Below are positions 43,936 to 51,486 of a stretch of DNA of 64,000 bases, one piece after another. Numbering within the stretch: position 1 is the stretch's first letter; each line of letters starts with the position of its first letter. Origin of the DNA: a virus; the IMG/VR virus record IMGVR_UViG_3300020473_002010, positions 1 to 64,000 of that record. One strand, written 5' to 3'. The notes beneath the pieces were generated by a model. It made no database searches and was not told the origin of the DNA. It saw nothing but the letters and a program-made list of their open reading frames with translations. A program made the position numbers and the translations under genes.

Positions 43936-44805
43936 ATGAGTACTCCAAGCCCAGAAGATATTATATTTCCAACCGGTAAGCCGCACGTTTCATTTTCTGA
44001 AGTACGACTATGGAAAGAGTGTCCCCATCATCACAGGCTTACATACATTAACAAAGTCGCGAAAGATGAACCGTCTCCTTATCTATCATACGGCTCGGCT
44101 CTTCATGATGGAATTGAAAATTTTCTTAAGACTGGAGCGATGGATAAAGAGACGGTACTTGAGAAGTTAAAAAGTGAATGGGACCTACACGGCTTCGATT
44201 CAGATGAGTGGATTCAGGCTCAAGCTGACCACCGGAAGTCTCAAGGTTGGAAACCAAAAGAGCACGATTATCTAAAAAAATGGTTAAAGTGGGCCGATAC
44301 TTCTTTGACAGACTTGCCTCTATTCTTAACAGAAGAGTTTGGAGAGTATGAGGTAATATCAGCAGAAGAGCAATTGTATGAGTATTTTCCTGGCTATGAT
44401 ATTTTCTTTAAGGGCTTTATCGATGCGGTTCTAAAAGTCAATATTCGTGGAAAAGAATATTATTACGTTATTGACTGGAAGACTGCTGGCGATAAAGGGT
44501 GGTACGCAAGCAAACGTCGTGACATTTTGACGTGGGCTCAGATTGCTTTATACAAGTCATTTTGGAAAAACAAAAACGAAAAAGACACAAAAGAAGTGAA
44601 GTGCGGATTTGTACTTTTGAAGCGCGGCGGAAAACCTGGCGATTCTTGCGAGTTGGTCAAAGTATCTGTCGGACCAAAAGCTGAGGAAAATGCTTTATCT
44701 ATTTTGCGCAGTATGGTAAAGACCGTGCGCAGGGGCATTTATCTTAAAAATCGCCAATCTTGCAGATTTTGTGAATTTAAGAATACCACTCATTGTCCCG
44801 GATGA
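43936..44805 (+). CDS. RecB/Cas4-like PD-(D/E)XK nuclease with Fe-S Cys
   Basis: A 289-residue exonuclease-type protein. Active-site elements are His57 (SALHDG), Asp163 (FIDAV) and Asp180/Lys182 (VIDWKTA), followed by the conserved QIALYKSFW segment. Cys29 (KECPHHH), Cys276, Cys279 and Cys287 (CRFCEFKNTTHCPG) have the spacing of the 4Fe-4S cluster in AddB, Cas4 and RecB-like nucleases. It is likely involved in DNA recombination or processing, not sugar metabolism, although it is embedded in the glycan island, two bases after gmd. Confidence 0.85.
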   Translation: MSTPSPEDIIFPTGKPHVSFSEVRLWKECPHHHRLTYINKVAKDEPSPYLSYGSALHDGIENFLKTGAMDKETVLEKLKSEWDLHGFDSDEWIQAQADHRKSQGWKPKEHDYLKKWLKWADTSLTDLPLFLTEEFGEYEVISAEEQLYEYFPGYDIFFKGFIDAVLKVNIRGKEYYYVIDWKTAGDKGWYASKRRDILTWAQIALYKSFWKNKNEKDTKEVKCGFVLLKRGGKPGDSCELVKVSVGPKAEENALSILRSMVKTVRRGIYLKNRQSCRFCEFKNTTHCPG

Positions 44806-44855
44806 TATACTTTGTGGTAATCTATGATATGATTATCCACGCAGATGAGGATTAG

Positions 44856-46109
44856 ATGACAGAACAAAAGAAGTACAAAATATTGATGCTTTCCGACCAC
44901 GCTTTAAGTACGTCAGGAGTAGGATGTCAATCGAGATTCTTGATTGAAGGCTTGCTGAAGAAGGGTTGCTGGAGTGTGAGGCAGTTTGGTGCTGCTTTAA
45001 AGCACAACAACTATGACGTTGTGCAGGTAAGCGAAGATTTTATCATTAAGCCTATTGATGGATTTGGCGATCCAAACATGCTAAGGCTTGCATTAGCCAC
45101 AGAAAAACCAGACTTATTGTTTATTTTTACCGACCCTCGATTCTTTACTTGGTTGTGGGATATGGAGGAAGAAGTACATCAAGTATGCCCAATAGCATAT
45201 TGGCATGTTTGGGACAACCGGCCATCACCAGAGTTTAATTCCTCATATTACGCTTCCACTGACCTTATAAATTGCCATTCACACCCGACATATGAGATAG
45301 TGAGTGAAAATTTTCCTGAACGTACCAACTTTATTCCTCATGCATTACCAGAAGATATTTTCTATAAGCTTCCTGAAAATCAAATAGCTCAATGGCGGGA
45401 AAAAGTACTAGGGTACCAGAACAAAGATTGTTTTGTGGCATTTTGGGTGAATAGAAATGCAAAAAGAAAGCGTCCAGCAGATGTGCTTTGGGCATGGAAA
45501 TTATTTTTGGAAAAAGTCCCAAATCGCGAAGATGTTATGCTCTTAATGCACACCGACCCCTTTGATATGGAGGGACCGAACCTTGTTGAGTGTGCAAAAA
45601 TGCTTGGAATAATAGACAGAGTTACTTTTTCTAGAGAGAGAATAGAATTTGAACAGATGAATATTCTTCACAATGTAGCTGACTGTTGTCTCAACATTTC
45701 CTTCGCAGAAGGTTTTGGTTTGGGAACATTGGAAGCCATGCAAGCAGGTACACCAATCATTGCAGCAAAGACCGGCGGCTTAACAAGACAAGTAGTTGAC
45801 CACCGCGACGGTACTGAGAATGGTGTCGCACTTGATATTTCGTTAAAGGCGCTAGTGGGTTCTCAAAATGTACCTTACATTTATGAGGATTACGCTTCGG
45901 TGGAAGACACAGCTGATGCGCTGTTCAAGATATACAGCATGTCAAATGAAGAAAAGAAAGTTTTAAGTGATAAAGTCTTAGATTATGTTGCTAGCGAGTT
46001 TTCGATTGATAAAACCATTGATGATTGGCATTCTACCATGTTACAGCTTGTAGAAGATTGGCAATCTGGAAAACGCGTTGTTAATAGGTTTGAGATAAGG
46101 GAGTTATAG
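44856..46109 (+). CDS. GT4 family glycosyltransferase
   Basis: A 417-residue GT-B transferase: KYKILMLSDHALSTSGVGCQ with the Gly-rich N-terminal loop, NFIPHALPEDIFYKL at the domain border, FWVNRNAKRKRPADVLWAWK and the donor-site region LNISFAEGFGLGTLEAMQAG, TPIIAAKTGG, which holds the EX7E motif characteristic of GT4. It begins 50 bases after the nuclease gene and is followed by another GT4, so these two lie outside the main island but are of the same kind. Confidence 0.9.
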   Translation: MTEQKKYKILMLSDHALSTSGVGCQSRFLIEGLLKKGCWSVRQFGAALKHNNYDVVQVSEDFIIKPIDGFGDPNMLRLALATEKPDLLFIFTDPRFFTWLWDMEEEVHQVCPIAYWHVWDNRPSPEFNSSYYASTDLINCHSHPTYEIVSENFPERTNFIPHALPEDIFYKLPENQIAQWREKVLGYQNKDCFVAFWVNRNAKRKRPADVLWAWKLFLEKVPNREDVMLLMHTDPFDMEGPNLVECAKMLGIIDRVTFSRERIEFEQMNILHNVADCCLNISFAEGFGLGTLEAMQAGTPIIAAKTGGLTRQVVDHRDGTENGVALDISLKALVGSQNVPYIYEDYASVEDTADALFKIYSMSNEEKKVLSDKVLDYVASEFSIDKTIDDWHSTMLQLVEDWQSGKRVVNRFEIREL

Positions 46110-46112
46110 GGT

Positions 46113-47351
46113 ATGAATGTTATTTTAAGAGGTCCGCTTCTTTCGATAAGCGGGTATGGTGAGCACTCCCGTCAGGTTTTTCAATGGGCAGAATCTCGAG
46201 GGTGGAATATCTTTTCGCATGTATTACCTTGGGGAATGAACCCTTATTTTATAAACCCTGATGCTCAAAACGGCCTTATCGGTCGAATTATGGCCACTAC
46301 TAATCCGCTACCACCGGGTGAGCATAACAAGGCGCAACTGTCTTTTCAGATCCAGCTACCAAACGAATGGGATCCTACAATAGCGAGAGTCAACATCGGT
46401 ATAACTGCGGGTGTTGAAACCACAGTTTGCAATCCTGAGTGGGTTCAAGCGTGTAATAGAATGGACCATATTGTTGTCCCAAGTGAATTTACTAGAAAAG
46501 TTTTTATTGACGCCGGACTTTCTCCTAATCGGATATCTTCTATTCCTGAAGCGTTTACATGCGACCTAAACGAGACTGAGGGTTCCATTGCACTATCCAA
46601 TAACATGGAAAATATTCCGACAAAATTTAACTTGCTTGTGTTTGGGCAAATCACGGGTCAGGATCCCGAAACTGATCGTAAAAATACGTTTTATAACATA
46701 AAATGGCTGGCTGAAGTTTTTCAAAACGATCCAGATGTTGGGATCATAATAAAGACGAATACAGGAAGATTGAATGTTAAAGATAGAGAGCAGTCTACTG
46801 CTATATTAAGGGAATTGCTAAGTCAGGTTAGAAGAGGCCCGGGACCACGATTTTATCTTGCTCACGGGTTAATGGATGAAAGTGAAATTGCTTCGTTATA
46901 TCGACATGAGAGCGTAAAAGCACTCGTTGCGCCAACAAGAGGCGAGGGCTGGGGGCTACCAATACTGGATGCAGCAGTCTGTGGACTGCCTGTCATAGCA
47001 ACAAACTGGTCAGGTCACTTAGATTTTATGAAACAAGTTAAGTTTCTTTCACTGGATTACGATATGGTGCCGGTACCTGCGCACAAGATAGATAACCAGA
47101 TATTCATGAATGGTGCTCAATGGGCAAATGTCAAAGAGGGGCACTTCAAATCAAGATTAACTAAGTTTAGAAAGTCTTCTGGTCCTCCAACAGAGTGGGC
47201 ACAATCGGCCGCTCCACAAATAGCTAAAGATTTTTCTTTGAAAAACATCTTTTCGATTTATAATGAAAAGCTTGCCGCAGTTTTACCCACTGAGCATAAA
47301 GCTCCCATGACTTTTGGCATGCCGGGTGGGGGTAGAATTGACGGGACTTGA
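46113..47351 (+). CDS. GT4 family glycosyltransferase
   Basis: A 412-residue GT-B transferase: VILRGPLLSISGYGEHSRQV, DHIVVPSEFTRKVFIDAG, KFNLLVFGQITGQDPE and, at the donor site, APTRGEGWGLPILDAAVCGL, PVIATNWSGHLDF (EX7E-like). It is similar in arrangement to the preceding gene, with only three bases between them, suggesting tandem origin. It ends just before a small membrane protein gene and the late sigma factor gene. Confidence 0.9.
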   Translation: MNVILRGPLLSISGYGEHSRQVFQWAESRGWNIFSHVLPWGMNPYFINPDAQNGLIGRIMATTNPLPPGEHNKAQLSFQIQLPNEWDPTIARVNIGITAGVETTVCNPEWVQACNRMDHIVVPSEFTRKVFIDAGLSPNRISSIPEAFTCDLNETEGSIALSNNMENIPTKFNLLVFGQITGQDPETDRKNTFYNIKWLAEVFQNDPDVGIIIKTNTGRLNVKDREQSTAILRELLSQVRRGPGPRFYLAHGLMDESEIASLYRHESVKALVAPTRGEGWGLPILDAAVCGLPVIATNWSGHLDFMKQVKFLSLDYDMVPVPAHKIDNQIFMNGAQWANVKEGHFKSRLTKFRKSSGPPTEWAQSAAPQIAKDFSLKNIFSIYNEKLAAVLPTEHKAPMTFGMPGGGRIDGT

Positions 47352-47643
47352 GACGTTATTAGCAATATCATCTTGCTTATTTTTTGCGAGTACATGTGTA
47401 CTCGCATTTTATGCATATAAGTTTGGTATTACCATTTTGAAGGTGGAGGATGCCGTTGAAGAGTGTCTGGATGTTCTTGATGAAAGATATGAGTCCATAT
47501 CTAAGGTTTTAGAAATTCCACTCTTTGATGATAGCCCACAGATAAGGACTGTTCATAAAGATATTAAAAAGTCAAGAGACCAAATTTTGGCTGTTGCGAA
47601 TCTTTTAACCGGCGGCATTATCGAAGAAGTAGAGGAACAATAG
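47338..47643 (+). CDS. Small membrane protein conserved in large phages
   Basis: A 101-residue protein with one N-terminal transmembrane segment (LLAISSCLFFASTCVLAFYA) followed by a soluble coiled-coil-like domain. I start at TTG 47338, because GGTGGGGG lies just upstream. A longer frame to ATG 47314 is possible. The gene overlaps the end of the GT4 gene by 14 bases and is followed directly by the late sigma factor gene. I recall similar membrane proteins next to late genes in marine T4-like phages. Confidence 0.6.
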   Translation: MTGLETLLAISSCLFFASTCVLAFYAYKFGITILKVEDAVEECLDVLDERYESISKVLEIPLFDDSPQIRTVHKDIKKSRDQILAVANLLTGGIIEEVEEQ

Positions 47644-48369
47644 ATGGCCAAAAGAAAGATAAGAAGAAACCCCGGCAAAAAGCGTAACATGTACTTTAAC
47701 AAAGATACGCAAGCGTCGATAGAATCCTATCAACAATCAGATGATTCTGCTGAGAAGGAAAAAATCTATAGGAATGAGATTATGCCGGCGTTTGAGCAAT
47801 TGTCTGAAAGTCTTATATACGTATATGGCTTTAATTCACCGTACGAAAGTACGGCGTCTATGAAGGGGGATTGTGTTGCGTTTTTGTACGAAACTATCCA
47901 CAAGTGGGATCCTGCAAGAGGTACCAAGGCATTTTCTTACTTTAACGTTGTTGCAAAAAACTGGCTAATAATTCGATGCAGAAATGCCAAGAAAAATAAT
48001 CAACGCCACGTTTCAATGAGCGATCTATCTGTGCTAAATTCTAGAGATAAAGCAAAGATTGCGGGTAGCAAGGTAGCCCCATCGCCACAAGATATATTAG
48101 AAAAAGCAGAATTACGCGACAGAATAATGGACGTAATCGATGAGATAGACGGCCGGGTGAAAAAGCCAAATGAGGTACTTTGCGCAAAAGCCATTCGAAC
48201 TGTTTTCGAAAATATCGATAATCTAGACTTCTTAAATAAGCGGGCTATCTATGTATATGTTAGAGAGATTTCAGGGTTAACATCAAAACAACTTTCTGTT
48301 TCGATGTCTAAAATAAGAAAGCACTATAAAGAAATCGTCCATGATGATAGGATAGTGGATTTGCTATAG
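47644..48369 (+). CDS. 55: T4 gp55-like late sigma factor
   Basis: A 241-residue protein. Residues about 41-112 (MPAFEQLSESLIYVYGFNSP, then KGDCVAFLYETIHKWDPARG and KAFSYFNVVAKNWLIIRCR) resemble sigma70 region 2, as seen in the T4 late factor gp55. The extended C-terminus has helices but no clear region 4, which agrees with gp55-type factors that bind TATAAATA late promoters together with a sliding clamp and coactivator. The very basic N-terminus (KRKIRRNPGKKR) is like that of phage homologues. It is expected to control expression of the virion genes that flank it. It starts immediately after the small membrane protein stop. Confidence 0.8.
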   Translation: MAKRKIRRNPGKKRNMYFNKDTQASIESYQQSDDSAEKEKIYRNEIMPAFEQLSESLIYVYGFNSPYESTASMKGDCVAFLYETIHKWDPARGTKAFSYFNVVAKNWLIIRCRNAKKNNQRHVSMSDLSVLNSRDKAKIAGSKVAPSPQDILEKAELRDRIMDVIDEIDGRVKKPNEVLCAKAIRTVFENIDNLDFLNKRAIYVYVREISGLTSKQLSVSMSKIRKHYKEIVHDDRIVDLL

Positions 48370-48378
48370 GGAGAAGTT

Positions 48379-48750
48379 ATGAGCAGCAAGATTGAAGAAG
48401 CAGCAAGAGATTTTGAGAGCATAGAGAAAAAGATTGAAGAGTTTTCAGACATGTTATCGAAGATCGAGCATGCTGATGCAAAGAAAAAGATCTTGTGGCG
48501 AGAAATCTATGAAAACGCTGCTTTAGATAGACAAAATGCCCATATTTTGTTTGTGGAAGCTTATACAACAATGAGCCAAGGCACAACAGAGCACGCAACC
48601 CTGGGTTCGACATTAACAAAGTATCTAGAGAGAATGAATAAGTCAAACGACCAATTACTAAAATTGGCAGAGTTAATATCAAAATCTGAGAGTGAGCATG
48701 CTGCTATAAATGCAGATGATCTGTTTTCACAGATAACAAAGGGTGAATAA
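48379..48750 (+). CDS. Coiled-coil conserved phage protein
   Basis: A 123-residue, almost entirely helical protein (SSKIEEAARDFESIEKKIEE; KYLERMNKSNDQLLKLAELI). It has no enzymatic motif. Its KKKILWREIYENAALDR segment and the C-terminal DADDLF-like acidic end look conserved in large marine phages, in my recollection. It sits between the late sigma gene and the baseplate protein gene. Ribosome binding site GGGAGAAG precedes ATG 48379. Function unknown. Confidence 0.6.
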   Translation: MSSKIEEAARDFESIEKKIEEFSDMLSKIEHADAKKKILWREIYENAALDRQNAHILFVEAYTTMSQGTTEHATLGSTLTKYLERMNKSNDQLLKLAELISKSESEHAAINADDLFSQITKGE

Positions 48751-50622
48751 ATGGCACAAGGATCCGGTACCGATGCTGTAGCACAACAGGCGAACCCAAC
48801 TGCTTCCGCTCCAGCAGATGCCAATGCCACAGCAGCTCCTACCCAAGTTTTTAGCAGGGCAGTTGTTGTAGAAGTGCTCTATGATCTAGCGGTGTGGACA
48901 GATGAAGATCTTGAAGAGCTAAAGGCGCTTATCGATTCCCCTGATATGCTTCAAACAGCTCCTAGAAATTCAATTATTTGTCGCCTCATCAGTGGTGGCG
49001 CAGATAAAAAGGCTCCTGATGCGACTGAGCAACCAACTCCAGAAGAGGTGGAGGATGCGGAAGAGAATGAGGAGTCTGTACCTGAAGGTGAAGCTATAGG
49101 TGGGGTTGGGATATTATGTTACCCATTTTTCCCGCCACATCTCTGTTTTCCTGTAAAACCAGGGGAGCAAGTGTGGGTTGTTCAAGACTCCCCTGATACT
49201 CCATCGAAGGTGCAGTACTGGATGTGCAGAATTCCTGAACCGGCTCATGTCGACGATGTTAATTTTACACATGCTGACAGAAAGCTGGTTGGTGATCTAG
49301 CACCCCCAACAACATCCGAGCTGGCCGAAAATGCGCAGCAAGAAGAAGAGGTCCCTAATGATTCAACATCAGTTGTCAACCCTGGTACCGAGCAGACAGA
49401 AGAGGGCCAGGCGATAAGTCCACTTGAGAGTGAAGATAAAGACGGCGATGGAATGGACGATCGCTTGTTTGGGTTCCCAAATGGAACAGGGAAAGAAGAT
49501 GCATATACGCTTAAAGAAGAATTAGCTTATGAAGATTTGGTTAACGTTGCTATTGCTTACGACCAATTTCACCGCCAGCATGTGCCACGCTTTACAAAGC
49601 GTCCTGGGGATATGGTTCTTCAAGGGTCCAATAATACACTAATATGCTTGGGTGAACAACGTGGATGGGGTAGACATATTGGAAGAGAAACGCTAAATCT
49701 CGCATGGGATGCAGAGTTTTCAAACGCAACATTCGATGAAGACGAAATAGAAGAGAGAAAAGAATATCCTTGGGGCGCCATTGATTTAGTTGCCGGTCGT
49801 GGTCGCCACGACTGGAGATTTAGGGATAAAACAGAGTTACTCCCTCCCATTATGACGGCACCAAGGTGCATACAGAACACGCCTATTCCTGAACATCTCG
49901 GCCCTGGTCGTGAGTCCTGGATTGAAACAAATAAGAATCCCCAAGCAAATGAGCAAGCTGAGGTGAATAGGCTAGACGCCCCACCAGAAGGAGATCCTGA
50001 CTTTGCGTATGACGCCGCGAGGGTTTGGATCAGTCACTCTGGAGAACCAGATCCATTATTTAATATAGACAATCCAGGTACAACTCTACCAACTCTTATT
50101 GGTCCTGAAGACACAGAGCTTACGATTGGCGCTACAAAAGATTTTCCATCAAGCGTCGTAGCTAAAGCTGATGAAATAAGGATTATCTCAAGAAAATTGG
50201 AGGCAGATGATCCTGTTGACGGGTCCCCAGAGATAAATGGCTCTATAAGAATTATTAAGCAGGGAATACCTGATGAGGATATGGCTTGTGTGTATTTGCT
50301 GGCTGATGGCACGGTACAAATAAGCGGCTCAAAGATATTTCTTGGTCGCCACCCTGACGATGGTGGAGCCGGTGAAGATAACAGCGGTCCCGGAGAAGGA
50401 AGCTCACAGCCCTACGTAATGTACCAGCAATTGTACGAGCTTTTTGTTGCTTTTATGGATGATGTACAGACATTTTGTGATAATCTTACGACACATGTTA
50501 CTCCCGGATACGGTGCACCATCTGTTGAGATTAACAAGGCTGCAATGACCCTAAAGGCAGACCTTGAGTCAAGGAAGGGTCAAATACCAAGCATACAATC
50601 AGAAAGAATATTTGGAGAATAG
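48751..50622 (+). CDS. Putative baseplate hub/gp5-like protein
   Basis: A 623-residue protein. After an Ala/Pro/Thr-rich first 35 residues, the region about 110-165 (GVGILCYPFFPPHLCFPVKP, then GEQVWVV and YWMCRIPEP) has the style of the OB-fold of phage baseplate hub or spike proteins. A Ca-binding-like loop EDKDGDGMDD occurs at about residues 228-237. Middle and C-terminal parts are beta-rich (GSIRIIKQGI, GTVQISGSKIFLG), as in spike proteins. The final 60 residues are helical. It overlaps no gene and is followed by small and gp25-like baseplate genes, so a hub or spike role is likely. A tail lysozyme domain was not recognised. Confidence 0.6.
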   Translation: MAQGSGTDAVAQQANPTASAPADANATAAPTQVFSRAVVVEVLYDLAVWTDEDLEELKALIDSPDMLQTAPRNSIICRLISGGADKKAPDATEQPTPEEVEDAEENEESVPEGEAIGGVGILCYPFFPPHLCFPVKPGEQVWVVQDSPDTPSKVQYWMCRIPEPAHVDDVNFTHADRKLVGDLAPPTTSELAENAQQEEEVPNDSTSVVNPGTEQTEEGQAISPLESEDKDGDGMDDRLFGFPNGTGKEDAYTLKEELAYEDLVNVAIAYDQFHRQHVPRFTKRPGDMVLQGSNNTLICLGEQRGWGRHIGRETLNLAWDAEFSNATFDEDEIEERKEYPWGAIDLVAGRGRHDWRFRDKTELLPPIMTAPRCIQNTPIPEHLGPGRESWIETNKNPQANEQAEVNRLDAPPEGDPDFAYDAARVWISHSGEPDPLFNIDNPGTTLPTLIGPEDTELTIGATKDFPSSVVAKADEIRIISRKLEADDPVDGSPEINGSIRIIKQGIPDEDMACVYLLADGTVQISGSKIFLGRHPDDGGAGEDNSGPGEGSSQPYVMYQQLYELFVAFMDDVQTFCDNLTTHVTPGYGAPSVEINKAAMTLKADLESRKGQIPSIQSERIFGE

Positions 50623-50630
50623 GAGGAAAT

Positions 50631-50918
50631 ATGCCACTTTCAGTCGCACTACCGATGCTAGAATTGGATATATTCATGGCTCTTGAGAATGCTAGAGGAC
50701 AGATCGCTGTAGCCGCAGAGTCTGGAAAAACACCTACTGAAATTAATCAGCTGTTTGCTTCTGACCTTAGTCTGGCAATACATTCATACACGACTCAAGC
50801 GCTTGTTCAGACAAACGTAATAACTGTTCTAGCTGGAATTGCTGCCCCTCTGGCGCCCACTGGTGCATGTCCAGTAGCTGGGGCGGGTATGGGAACCGGT
50901 ACGGGCGTCTTGCTATAG
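50631..50918 (+). CDS. Small protein with hydrophobic C-terminus
   Basis: A 95-residue protein, helical at first, with a hydrophobic, Gly/Ala/Pro-rich C-terminal region (VLAGIAAPLAPTGACPVAGA). A strong AGGAGGAAAT site precedes ATG 50631. It lies between the spike-like gene and gp25-like gene, in the position of a baseplate assembly or PAAR-like accessory gene, but I could not identify a PAAR motif. Function unknown. Confidence 0.6.
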   Translation: MPLSVALPMLELDIFMALENARGQIAVAAESGKTPTEINQLFASDLSLAIHSYTTQALVQTNVITVLAGIAAPLAPTGACPVAGAGMGTGTGVLL

Positions 50919-50985
50919 GCGCAGTTATGTACTACTTAGCTCATCACTATTTCTGCGAGCAAATATTTAGTATGGGTGGTATGTC

Positions 50986-51483
50986 ATGGCTGTAAGTAGA
51001 AGAGCGAATGTTAAGAAGTACGATTTTAAGTCTATAGGGACTTCTTTTGAGAAGCAATCTGAGATTGATGCCCGTCGTAGAGCTCCTCCACCCGTTGGAA
51101 TTTTTACACCTGTTACGACAGGAGAAACAGGACAGGGCTTCCTTAAAATGAATACTTCATTTTCAGACCAGATACATGATAACCTCATAAATTTGATCTT
51201 AACTAACCACGGTGAGAGGTTAGGCCTTCCACTTTTTGGGGCGAATTTATCAGAATTGGCTTTTGAAATGCAAACAGATACCGGTGCAAATGAGGCGATG
51301 AGAAGAATAACACTGGCATGCAATCGCTGGATGCCATTTGTGGCACTATCAACATTCGAACCAATTGTTGAGCTGTTTGATAATAAGGAGGTTGCCAAGG
51401 TTGGGGTAAGACTAACATACAGCGTACCGCGTATTCGCTCTAAAGAGCGGGGTATGGAAATAATAATATACAGCGCAGGATAG
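50986..51483 (+). CDS. 25: Baseplate wedge subunit, gp25/GPW-like
   Basis: A 165-residue protein of the GPW/gp25 family (a lysozyme-like fold that forms the wedge). The family signature NLINLILTNHGERLGLPLFG, followed by ANLSELAFE, is at about residues 66-94. A basic N-terminus of about 40 residues precedes it. It is located directly upstream of the gp6/baseplate-J-like gene, the order known in T4-like and Mu/P2-like tails. ATG 50986 is preceded by GGTGGT, a modest ribosome binding site. Confidence 0.88.
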   Translation: MAVSRRANVKKYDFKSIGTSFEKQSEIDARRRAPPPVGIFTPVTTGETGQGFLKMNTSFSDQIHDNLINLILTNHGERLGLPLFGANLSELAFEMQTDTGANEAMRRITLACNRWMPFVALSTFEPIVELFDNKEVAKVGVRLTYSVPRIRSKERGMEIIIYSAG

Positions 51484-51486
51484 AAG

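Noticed and set aside
15438-50970. ATATTTAG 15-16 bases before the starts of the genes at 15460 and 50986, similar to a late promoter.
   Set aside because: Only eight AT-rich bases, two sites, and different from the T4 TATAAATA consensus. It needs promoter mapping to be worth a claim.
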